Positions 7,709-14,495 of a stretch of DNA of 23,204 nucleotides are shown in pieces; the stretch's first letter is position 1; each line of letters opens with the position of its first letter. The notes below the pieces were generated by a model. The model searched no databases, was not told where the DNA came from, and worked only from the letters and a program-made list of their open reading frames with translations. The translations under genes and the position numbers were made by a program. This DNA comes from an uncultured Lachnospiraceae bacterium (lineage in GTDB: Bacteria > Bacillota > Clostridia > Lachnospirales > Lachnospiraceae), in the NCBI GenBank assembly GCA_900546325.1, contig URCR01000048.1:1-23204 (forward strand), given 5' to 3'.

Positions 7709-8635
7709 TTACTCTTCTCCCCATAATTTTTCCGGATATAATCCATTTTCTTTCATCTGTTTGATCGCAGCTACCACGACCGGTTTATCTTCCTTATAGG
7801 TCACTCCGTACCATTTGTCTGCAGATGTCAGTACCGATACGGTTGCGCGGTCTTCTTCCAGCAGGTTGCTGACAACTGTCGGGAGGAAGTATTCGCATTT
7901 CAGAGGATTTGTCTTTAATCCTTCCTCTAAGAAAGAAGCAAATCCATTTTTGATCTCCTGCAAAATGCTTGCTGTGAATCCCCACATATTCATTGACACA
8001 ATGCTTCCCTTCGGAAGATCTGTCCATGTTGCTCCGTCGTCTTCTGTATAAGCAGCGCCGTCGCCTTTTTTCTCGATTCTTGTCCGCTCTTCTACTTTCA
8101 CAAGCTCGCCTGCCTCATTTGTCGTGCATACACCGCGTGCTACATGTCCGTTCTCTGTCAGTGTGTTCTCCAGCTGGTATCCCACCATTGTGTAGCGGAA
8201 CTTGTCATCATCCTCGTGTGTGGAAAGGAAATCATAGATCTTCTGGAATGCATCTCTTCCATAGTAATCATCTGCATTGATGACTGCGAATGGTCCGTCC
8301 ACTTCATCGATACAGCTTAATACGGCATGTGCAGTTCCCCAAGGTTTCACACGTCCTTCCGGCACTTCAAATCCTTCCGGAATGTTATGAAGATCCTGGA
8401 ATACATAAGCAACATCCATCACTTCTTCCATACGTTTTCCGACTGCTTCCTTGAAATCTGCCTCATTTTCTTTCTTAATGATAAATACGACTTTCTCAAA
8501 TCCTGCTCTCTTTGCATCGAAGATAGAGAAATCCATAATAATATGTCCCTGCTCATCCACTGGATCGATCTGTTTTAATCCGCCGTAACGACTTCCCATT
8601 CCGGCTGCCATAATTACTAATACTGGTTTCTTCAT
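7709..8635 (-). CDS. Sugar-phosphate nucleotidyltransferase (putative UDP-HexNAc/hexose pyrophosphorylase)
   Basis: The 308-residue protein is a GT-A-like NTP_transferase. It has the nucleotide-binding loop AAGMGSRYGGLK (10-21), WGTAHA (99-104) and the metal-binding NADDYYG (120-126). Such enzymes join a sugar-1-phosphate to an NTP with release of pyrophosphate. It is translated just before nahK (4-nt gap), so the natural substrate is the HexNAc-1-phosphate made by NahK, possibly also galactose-1-phosphate; this is inference from context. It differs from canonical GalU and GlmU: it has no left-handed beta-helix acetyltransferase domain. It sits where bifidobacterial lnp clusters have the GalT-type LnpC. 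AGGAGG (8645-8650) at 9-nt spacing supports the start. UTP as donor is assumed. Confidence 0.85.
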   Translation of the reverse strand: MKKPVLVIMAAGMGSRYGGLKQIDPVDEQGHIIMDFSIFDAKRAGFEKVVFIIKKENEADFKEAVGKRMEEVMDVAYVFQDLHNIPEGFEVPEGRVKPWGTAHAVLSCIDEVDGPFAVINADDYYGRDAFQKIYDFLSTHEDDDKFRYTMVGYQLENTLTENGHVARGVCTTNEAGELVKVEERTRIEKKGDGAAYTEDDGATWTDLPKGSIVSMNMWGFTASILQEIKNGFASFLEEGLKTNPLKCEYFLPTVVSNLLEEDRATVSVLTSADKWYGVTYKEDKPVVVAAIKQMKENGLYPEKLWGEE

Positions 8636-8676
8636 TTTGAATTACCTCCTGTTCATCTATCGTTTCTGTTTTGTAT

Positions 8677-8705
8677 TATCTACTATTCTACCCGATGTTT
8701 TTCAA
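8677..8705 (-). promoter_or_regulatory. Candidate promoter of the nucleotidyltransferase-nahK unit
   Basis: On the minus strand, TTGAAA (8700-8705), 17 bp and TAGATA (8677-8682) form a plausible promoter with a leader of about 35 nt. Other A/T-rich matches (such as TAGAAT close by) make the exact choice uncertain. Confidence 0.35.
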
Positions 8706-8833
8706 AAAATCTTTAGTCAATTTCTTTCTATGTTTGCACAATCGTCTCCTTTTAAGGTCTATGCCTTTCTTTCCTCTTATGTAGTGTTCTCAATTAATAT
8801 AACTCATATTTTTCAAAAAAGAAAGGAATGCTT

Positions 8834-8877
8834 TTAAAAAAAATATGCCGGAACCCCTTCCGAGATTCCAGCATATT
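8834..8877 (-). terminator. Terminator at the end of the sugar ABC operon (likely bidirectional)
   Basis: AATATGC (8842-8848) pairs with GCATATT (8871-8877) and GGAA (8850-8853) with TTCC (8866-8869), with one mismatch. The minus strand continues into a long T-run (A-run 8836-8843 on +), and the + strand also has TTTTT. It begins 12 nt after the small membrane-protein gene. Confidence 0.85.
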
Positions 8878-8888
8878 TTTGTGTGTTT

Positions 8889-9059
8889 CTATTTATATCT
8901 GTGGTTATATACGAACAAAAGTGTCAGAAGTCCGATCAATCCGATGACCTCCATCGCAAGTCCGGATACAGAAATATGTTTCTGTCCGATAATGATCAAG
9001 GCGAGGAAAATAACAAATGCAACACACATGATAATATTTCTTACGGTACTACGATTCAT
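8889..9059 (-). CDS. Small two-helix membrane protein of the sugar ABC operon
   Basis: This 56-residue protein is almost entirely hydrophobic. Helix 1 spans about residues 7-25 and helix 2 about 33-50, with a short polar turn (GQKHIS) between them and a basic C-terminus (NHRYK). Its ribosome binding site AGGAGGG (9067-9073) is ideal and overlaps the stop codon of the upstream permease gene. It ends just before the operon terminator, so it is a real, co-translated last gene. Short membrane proteins of this type (I recall a DUF6903-like family, not verified) accompany carbohydrate ABC genes in Lachnospiraceae. A role in transporter assembly or stability is a guess. Confidence 0.8.
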   Translation of the reverse strand: MNRSTVRNIIMCVAFVIFLALIIIGQKHISVSGLAMEVIGLIGLLTLLFVYNHRYK

Positions 9060-9071
9060 TACCAATCCCTC

Positions 9072-9953
9072 CTATCCTTTCAGTCCGCCGAGAGTCATAC
9101 CCTCTGTCAGACGTTTCTGTACCATGATATATAAGATCAATGTCGGCAGCATGACGATCACAAGTCCGGCATACATGATACCGTAGTTTGTGGCGGTCTT
9201 CTCCACTGCCATCAGGTTTTTCAGCCCCATCGCCAGCGTATCATTTCCATCCATCAATGTGTAGGCAATGATATACTCATTCCAGAATGATAAGAAGTTA
9301 AATAAGATCACTGTGATGATACTTGGCTTCGCCATCGGCACCATGATCTTTGTCATCGTCTTAAAGTAACCGCATCCATCGATATATGCCGCTTCCTCAA
9401 ATCCTTTCGGCAAGGTTCGGAAATAGCCGCTCAGAAGATATACCGTAAACGGCAGTGCACTCGATGCATAGACAAGTGCCAGGATAAACCGGTTATTCAG
9501 GAAAAAGTCTACTCCGAGCAATTTGTTTGCATCACTGAGCATCAGGAAGATCGGTACTACAATGTAACTGATGTTGACGAAAAGTCCCGCCATAAATGCA
9601 ACATTCAGAATCTTTTTCCCTCTGAAGTTAAATCTTGAAAGCGCATAAGACGCCGGAAGTGCAAGAAGTAACAAAAGGATCAATGCTGTTGCAGTGACGA
9701 TCACAGAGTTTAAGAAAAACGTTCCCATGTTCGCATCGCGGAATGCCACAACGAAGTTCTGTACAAAAAATTCTTTCGGAAGTGCCCACGGGCTTACATC
9801 TCCCCCGATAAACTCTGAGTTCCGCTTCAAACTTGCCATGAACACCCATGCTACCGGAATGATAATGGAAATTGCCAGTGCAAGAAGAGCTACATAGATG
9901 AACAGCTTGTATATATAACTGCTTGGTTTTTTGTGTTTATTAATTTTCTCCAT
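9072..9953 (-). CDS. Sugar ABC transporter permease, MalG-type (CUT1)
   Basis: The 293-residue inner-membrane subunit has six predicted helices, beginning at about residue 15 and ending near 278. The EAA loop that contacts the ATPase is at 187-206 (EEAAYIDGCGYFKTMTKIMVP). It pairs with the upstream MalF-type permease and lipoprotein to form a CUT1-family importer. The ribosome binding site is AAGGAGAG just upstream of the ATG, in the 15-nt gap after the first permease gene. Context (GH112 phosphorylase, HexNAc kinase) suggests lacto-N-biose/galacto-N-biose as substrate, as with the bifidobacterial GL-BP transporter; this is inference. No ATPase gene is in the operon. Confidence 0.92.
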   Translation of the reverse strand: MEKINKHKKPSSYIYKLFIYVALLALAISIIIPVAWVFMASLKRNSEFIGGDVSPWALPKEFFVQNFVVAFRDANMGTFFLNSVIVTATALILLLLLALPASYALSRFNFRGKKILNVAFMAGLFVNISYIVVPIFLMLSDANKLLGVDFFLNNRFILALVYASSALPFTVYLLSGYFRTLPKGFEEAAYIDGCGYFKTMTKIMVPMAKPSIITVILFNFLSFWNEYIIAYTLMDGNDTLAMGLKNLMAVEKTATNYGIMYAGLVIVMLPTLILYIMVQKRLTEGMTLGGLKG

Positions 9954-9968
9954 ATCTGCTCTCCTTTC

Positions 9969-10859
9969 CTAAAATTCGTAAACTTCTCTGTCCGTGATCT
10001 TATTGACAATTCCTGCCAGTATAAATGAGAACAGGAAGATCACAACACCGATCGCCATACCGTATCCATAAGAACCGTTTGCGTATGCCTGCTTGTACAT
10101 ATAGTTCAGCGCTACTTCTGTATTTCCGTTTGGCCCGCCGTTTGTCATGATCTGAACAAACAGGAAGCTCAAGTTGATCGTACTGATGATATAGAATGTC
10201 AGTGTGGTACGGATATTGCTCCAGATCAGAGGAAATGTAATCTTGAAAAACATCTGGATCTCTGTCGCTCCGTCTAGAGATGCCGCCTCATAATAATCCG
10301 GAGGGATCGCTGCCATACTTGCCATATACATTACCATATAGTACCCGATCGCCTGCCAGATCAGTGCAAAGATTACCGAGTAGATAACAATATCCGGCTC
10401 TGCCATCCACTGATGCGCCAGCCCATCGAGATGGACCGCTTTCAGGAAGGTATTGAGAAGACCTGTGCTCGGGTTATAAATGGCTCCGAAGATACCTGCA
10501 ATAACAACGATGGATAAAATATTCGGGATGTAAAAAATAACACGGAAGAAATTCTTTCCCTTAAATGTTCCTCTGTTTAACAATGCTGCAAATAATACAG
10601 CAAGGATGATCGTGCAGATCATTACCAACACAATAATCAATATCGTATTCTGCATTGCCTGAAGGAAGTTCTTATCCCCCAGCAGCGTCTTAAAATTCTC
10701 AAGTCCTATAAATGTCTGCTTGTTCGTGATTCCTCCCATACGGTATAAGGACATCCGAAATACATTGATCGTAGGAATGAAAATAAAAAGAACCATCAAG
10801 ATTACTGCCGGTGCCAGACATGCAAAGACAAATCTTCTTTCTGATCGTTTTCTGTTCAT
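9969..10859 (-). CDS. Sugar ABC transporter permease, MalF-type (CUT1)
   Basis: The 296-residue permease has six predicted helices. The first is at about 12-31, and the EAA loop is at 191-210 (EAASLDGATEIQMFFKITFP). The ATG at 10859 is preceded by AAGGAG about 12 nt upstream. An in-frame GTG at 10904 would add 15 residues but lies inside the stem of an intergenic terminator and has no ribosome binding site, so it is rejected. It forms the translocation pore with the following permease. It lies downstream of the lipoprotein gene and behind an attenuator-like hairpin, so it is probably made in smaller amounts than the binding protein. Confidence 0.93.
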   Translation of the reverse strand: MNRKRSERRFVFACLAPAVILMVLFIFIPTINVFRMSLYRMGGITNKQTFIGLENFKTLLGDKNFLQAMQNTILIIVLVMICTIILAVLFAALLNRGTFKGKNFFRVIFYIPNILSIVVIAGIFGAIYNPSTGLLNTFLKAVHLDGLAHQWMAEPDIVIYSVIFALIWQAIGYYMVMYMASMAAIPPDYYEAASLDGATEIQMFFKITFPLIWSNIRTTLTFYIISTINLSFLFVQIMTNGGPNGNTEVALNYMYKQAYANGSYGYGMAIGVVIFLFSFILAGIVNKITDREVYEF

Positions 10860-10877
10860 AATCTTATCTTTCTCCTT

Positions 10878-10907
10878 AAAAAACGGTGAGTCCTGATAAC
10901 TCACCGT
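10878..10907 (-). terminator. Intra-operon terminator/attenuator between binding-protein and permease genes
   Basis: A perfect 9-bp stem, ACGGTGAGT (10883-10891) with ACTCACCGT (10899-10907), encloses a 7-nt loop. The minus strand then runs directly into TTTTTT. It lies between the lipoprotein stop (10937) and the first permease start (10859). No separate permease promoter fits in the remaining space, so partial read-through is the likely arrangement. Confidence 0.85.
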
Positions 10908-10936
10908 CCTGATTAACTATAACTTATCTGGATTAA

Positions 10937-12310
10937 TTATTCTACGTTTTCTAATAATTTCTCCCATGCATCTACCAGTTGTTTCTGGTACTGATCTGCT
11001 GTCATCTCTCCTGTGTTAAGAGCATCGATCGCACCGTAAACTGTTGCTTTCATATCAAATCCATCGATTGGTTTTGTTGTAGCCCATGTACCTGCAACTG
11101 CTTCATATCCGTCAGAAGATGCCAGTGTATAAGTATCTTTGATTGTTCCGTCTTCCAGCTTGTCTGATGCGCCAAGAACCGGTGATACGATCGGAGCTGC
11201 TGATTCTTCATTTGTCTCTTTGTTCACTACTTTGTTGTTGAGCATTAAATCAACAACTGTGTCAGAGTACATAAATTTCACAAATTCTTTTGCAAGGTCT
11301 ATGTTCTCTGCATCTGCCGGGATCCACATCTGCTCTGTGAATGTGTAGATGTAGTTGTCTTCATCTGCATTGAATTTCGGAGGTGCCATCATTCCCCAGT
11401 TGAATCCTTCCGGAGTAGAGTTCGCCATCTCACCGATTACCCAGTTACCATTTGGCATAAATAACGCTTTTCCGTCGATTACATTCTGCTGGTTGATCTT
11501 GAATCCACCGTCTGAGTTTGCATTTGCAACAGTATCTGCCTGGAGGTAATCCGGTGAAGCAAGTTTTGCGATTGTATCAACAACTTTCTTACCTTCTTCA
11601 GATGTCCATGTATCTTTGTCATAGTTTACAGCTTTGTTGTAGAAATCGATTCCGCCTGCCTGAGCTAACATCTGATACATTGTAGCGTCAAAGTATGTTG
11701 CCTGTGGGTATGTAAATAATGCGATTCCGTCAGCTTTTGCTTTGTCTCCAAGTTCAAAGAACTCGTCCCATGTTGTCGGAAGGTCATATTTCTTATTTGG
11801 TCCTTCAAATAAGTCTTTGTTATACCATAATCCTGTTGGTGTGTAAATGATCGGAGCAAGGTAAACTTTTCCGTCCCCATATGGCTGTGCAGCAGCATTC
11901 TCCGTGATACCACCTACCAATTTACCTTTTAACTCATCATCAAATACATCTGAGATGTCAGCGATCGCTTTTTCCTTTAACATAGTCTCTACGAATCCGC
12001 TTTCCTGACCTAAGTTGTAATATACAACATCCGGAACATTTCCGTTCTTAAAATCTTTCTGTAAATCTTTATCAAGCTCAGAAGAAAGGTGTAACTCTAC
12101 ATCTACATCTTTGTGCTCTTCCTCAAATGCTTTCTCGATATTCTTCCAGATCTCAGCTCCGTTACCACCTTCAAATGCAGCAAATTTCAGAACTTTCTTT
12201 CCATCTTCTGTCTTACTTTCTGCTTTTTCCTCTTTGCTTCCGCAGCCAGCAAGCATGGTAGCTGCCATCGCAACTGTAAGTAAAAGCGCTGTTACTTTTT
12301 TCATTTTCAT
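10937..12310 (-). CDS. Sugar ABC transporter substrate-binding lipoprotein
   Basis: This 457-residue family-1 extracellular binding protein has a lipoprotein signal. A basic start (MKMKK) and hydrophobic core (6-19) are followed by the lipobox LAGC (20-23) with lipidated Cys23 and a charged linker (SKEEKAES). The rest is the periplasmic-binding-like two-lobed domain, with an early KFAAFEGGNGAEIW strand and helix. The ATG at 12310 is preceded by AAGGAGGAG (12318-12326) at 7-nt spacing; an in-frame ATG at 12343 lacks one. It captures the sugar at the cell surface for the two downstream permeases. The proposed ligand is lacto-N-biose/galacto-N-biose by neighbourhood, not by residues. It is divergent from the AraC pair, which probably controls it. 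Confidence 0.93.
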   Translation of the reverse strand: MKMKKVTALLLTVAMAATMLAGCGSKEEKAESKTEDGKKVLKFAAFEGGNGAEIWKNIEKAFEEEHKDVDVELHLSSELDKDLQKDFKNGNVPDVVYYNLGQESGFVETMLKEKAIADISDVFDDELKGKLVGGITENAAAQPYGDGKVYLAPIIYTPTGLWYNKDLFEGPNKKYDLPTTWDEFFELGDKAKADGIALFTYPQATYFDATMYQMLAQAGGIDFYNKAVNYDKDTWTSEEGKKVVDTIAKLASPDYLQADTVANANSDGGFKINQQNVIDGKALFMPNGNWVIGEMANSTPEGFNWGMMAPPKFNADEDNYIYTFTEQMWIPADAENIDLAKEFVKFMYSDTVVDLMLNNKVVNKETNEESAAPIVSPVLGASDKLEDGTIKDTYTLASSDGYEAVAGTWATTKPIDGFDMKATVYGAIDALNTGEMTADQYQKQLVDAWEKLLENVE

Positions 12311-12407
12311 AACTGAACTCCTCCTTTTGTTCATTTCGTTCACTTTATACTCTATATTCTACACTACATCCGTCATTTTTTCTATATTAATCTTGTCCTC
12401 ATTTTTA

Positions 12408-12438
12408 TATATATTGCTCTCGGGGCTAAAAATATCAA
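12408..12438 (-). promoter_or_regulatory. Weak candidate promoter of the ABC operon
   Basis: On the minus strand TTGATA (12433-12438) is followed after 19 bp by TATATA (12408-12413), or after 17 bp by AATATA. The suboptimal spacing would suit an activator-dependent promoter. The leader would be about 90 nt. Confidence 0.3.
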
Positions 12439-12592
12439 ATTAATAAAAAACTCTTCCTTGCTTTTCTTTTTTCCGCTGTTTATGATTGTATCAGAAGATG
12501 CCTGTATTGGCAACGAAAAAATATATCATGCTCTGAAAGGGAGAAACAATACGGACAGTCCAGATTGCACAGAGATGATGCCGGTTCGTTTA

Positions 12593-12621
12593 TTGCTTTT
12601 TTTTGCAAACATCTATATAAT
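12593..12621 (+). promoter_or_regulatory. Promoter of the araC-type gene pair
   Basis: TTGCTT (12593-12598), a 17-bp spacer and TATAAT (12616-12621) match sigma-A well. The start site near 12628 leaves a leader of only about 20 nt with GGAG (12631-12634). Confidence 0.55.
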
Positions 12622-12648
12622 AAACCCAAAGGAGACATATTACATATT

Positions 12649-13500
12649 ATGAGTAATCAAAATTATCGTCTGGAAGAGAAAAATTCCAAAAAAATCGATG
12701 TCCATCTGCTCTATATTACAGAAGCAAAATATGAGCAGGACTGGCACAGCCTTGCGCATACACATCATTTTACTGAATTATTTTTTATTACCCACGGAAC
12801 CGGGAATTTTACGATTGAAAACGAATGTTTCCCTGTAAAAGAAAACGATCTGATCATCGTAAACCCGAATGTTTCCCACACAGAATCAGGGGGAACCGGA
12901 ACTCCCCTTGAGTACATCGTCCTTGGGATCAATGGACTTCAGTTTACAAACGGGGAAGAGTATACGAATTATACTATACACAATTTCTTTCACTATCGGG
13001 AAGAGCTCCATTTCTACCTCAGGACACTGATTAAAGAAGTGCGGCAAAAAGAAGAAAATTTTGAATCCATCTGCCAGAATCTTCTCGAGCTGATCATTTG
13101 GAACATTACCCGTCAGACGCAGGCGACACTTTCTGTTGCTCCGACAAAGAAGATCACGAAGGAATGTAGATTTATCGAACAGTATCTGGATGAACATTTT
13201 AAAGAAGACATCAAACTTCAGACACTCAGTGATCTGACCTATTTAAATAAGTATTATCTGGTACATGCATTTAAAAACTACAAAGGGGTCTCCCCCATTA
13301 ATTATCTGATTGAAAAAAGGATCTCCGAGGCAAAGCATCTTCTGAGCACTACCAATTTCCCGATTGCAAAAATTGCTTCTGTGGTCGGCTTTTCCTCTCA
13401 GTCCTATTTTTCTCAAGTATTTCGCAAAGAGACCGGTCTCTCCCCGAATAAATACCGGAAGAGCATGGACTCGCAAAATGTCACAGGAGGTTTGGTATGA
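12649..13500 (+). CDS. AraC-family regulator 1 (cupin sensor plus AraC HTH)
   Basis: This 283-residue regulator has an N-terminal cupin-like ligand domain (HSLAHTHHFTELFFITHGTG, residues 33-52, then NDLIIVNPNVSH, 66-77) and a C-terminal double HTH (about 176-271). The second HTH carries FPIAKIASVVGFSSQSYFSQVFRK-type family sequence. The ATG at 12649 lies 14 nt after GGAG, which is long; no better in-frame start is available near the promoter, and the upstream frame to 12565 crosses it. Likely a sugar-responsive activator. It is divergent from the transporter and overlaps AraC regulator 2 by 4 nt, so the two are made together. Targets (transporter, lnpA) are inferred from position. Confidence 0.88.
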   Translation: MSNQNYRLEEKNSKKIDVHLLYITEAKYEQDWHSLAHTHHFTELFFITHGTGNFTIENECFPVKENDLIIVNPNVSHTESGGTGTPLEYIVLGINGLQFTNGEEYTNYTIHNFFHYREELHFYLRTLIKEVRQKEENFESICQNLLELIIWNITRQTQATLSVAPTKKITKECRFIEQYLDEHFKEDIKLQTLSDLTYLNKYYLVHAFKNYKGVSPINYLIEKRISEAKHLLSTTNFPIAKIASVVGFSSQSYFSQVFRKETGLSPNKYRKSMDSQNVTGGLV

Positions 13501-14381
13501 CGTATAAAGGAACACTTCTGAGGGATACGATATCCATCCATGAAGTATTTACGATCCACTATTTTGAATATATGAGCGATTTTTCTTTTGCCGGAGAATC
13601 CCACAACTTCTGGGAATTTGTATTTGTCGATAAAGGAGAGATTGATATCTATATGGAAAGCATCCATGCCCGCCTGAAAAAGGGGGAGGTTGCATTTCAT
13701 AAGCCGAATGAGTTCCACCGTCTTCAGGCAACCGGAAGCTGTGCGCCGAACCTTGTTGTCATTTCTTTTGAATGTAATGACGCTGTCATGCAGTTTTTTG
13801 AAGGGAAAATTCTCTCGCTCGATGAGACGGAACGGGTATTGCTCGGCGAGATTGTCAAAGAGGCAAAGCAGCTGTTCAACTGCCGGCTGGATGACCCTTA
13901 CCTCACAGAAATGACGACATATGAGCATCCTCCCTTTGGCGCCGAACAGTTTATCCGGATCCATCTGGAGCATTTCCTGCTTCATTTACTGCGGCGGAAG
14001 CAGAACAGCTCTTCTGCCGCACCGAAAGTCACCAATTCCAAAGGAAATTCGGAAGTATTCAACCGCGTCCTCGCCTACATGGAGAAAAATCTCTGCATGC
14101 ATCTGACGATCGAACAGCTCTGCCGCGACAATATGATCGGCCGCTCCCAGCTTCAAAAGATTTTCCAGCAAAAGACCGGCCTTGGTGTGATCGAATATTT
14201 TTCTAATATGAAAATCGATGCCGCAAAGCAGATGATGCGCACAGATCTGATGAATTTCACACAGATTTCCGAGAAGCTCGGCTATTCTTCGATCCACTAT
14301 TTTTCAAGACAGTTCAAGAAGATCACCGGCATGACACCATCGGAATATGTATCGTCCATCAAAGCACTTTCGGAAGTCTAA
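13497..14381 (+). CDS. AraC-family regulator 2 (cupin sensor plus AraC HTH)
   Basis: The 294-residue regulator has an N-terminal cupin region (SHNFWEFVFVDKGEIDIYME, 35-54; GEVAFHKPNEFH, 63-74), a middle helical linker and a C-terminal AraC DNA-binding domain (about 190-288, including GYSSIHYFSRQFKKITGMTPSEY). Its ATG overlaps the previous stop as ATGA (13497-13500), and AGGAGG lies inside the end of regulator 1, so translation is coupled. It is a clearly diverged paralogue of its neighbour, not a tandem duplicate. It ends before a strong terminator shared with the converging lnpA gene. Confidence 0.9.
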   Translation: MTYKGTLLRDTISIHEVFTIHYFEYMSDFSFAGESHNFWEFVFVDKGEIDIYMESIHARLKKGEVAFHKPNEFHRLQATGSCAPNLVVISFECNDAVMQFFEGKILSLDETERVLLGEIVKEAKQLFNCRLDDPYLTEMTTYEHPPFGAEQFIRIHLEHFLLHLLRRKQNSSSAAPKVTNSKGNSEVFNRVLAYMEKNLCMHLTIEQLCRDNMIGRSQLQKIFQQKTGLGVIEYFSNMKIDAAKQMMRTDLMNFTQISEKLGYSSIHYFSRQFKKITGMTPSEYVSSIKALSEV

Positions 14382-14432
14382 CTCTGAAAATTTGATCAAA
14401 GCTTATCAAAAATCTCAAACTTCCTTAATAGA

Positions 14433-14480
14433 AAAGAACCTCCGTGGAGCAGCTGTCGTGTGCTGCCCCGGAGGTTCTTT
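14433..14480. terminator. Bidirectional terminator between the araC pair and lnpA
   Basis: A perfect 12-bp stem (14433-14444 with 14469-14480) is continued by an inner GCAGC (14449-14453) / GCTGC (14462-14466) stem. T-rich tails occur on both sides (TTCTTT on +, TTCTTTT on -). It serves two converging genes 50-100 bp apart. Confidence 0.88.
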
Positions 14481-14495
14481 CTGTTCAGGATTTCA

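Larger units (their letters stand above)
12311..12648. promoter_or_regulatory. Divergent control region between binding-protein operon and araC pair
   Basis: This 338-bp A/T-rich region contains no convincing gene. It holds the + strand promoter of the AraC genes (12593-12621) and a weak minus-strand promoter for the transporter (12408-12438). I found no inverted repeat strong enough to name as an operator. The shared location fits AraC-type control of the transporter. Confidence 0.6.

Noticed and set aside
8698..8820. TTTTTCAAAAAA repeated at 8698-8709 and 8809-8820
   Set aside because: A low-complexity 12-mer in A/T-rich intergenic sequence. The spacing and surroundings give no sign of a functional site.
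13413..13985. 190-residue minus-strand frame opposite the AraC genes
   Set aside because: Antisense shadow; the plus-strand frames have full AraC domains, coupled starts and a promoter.
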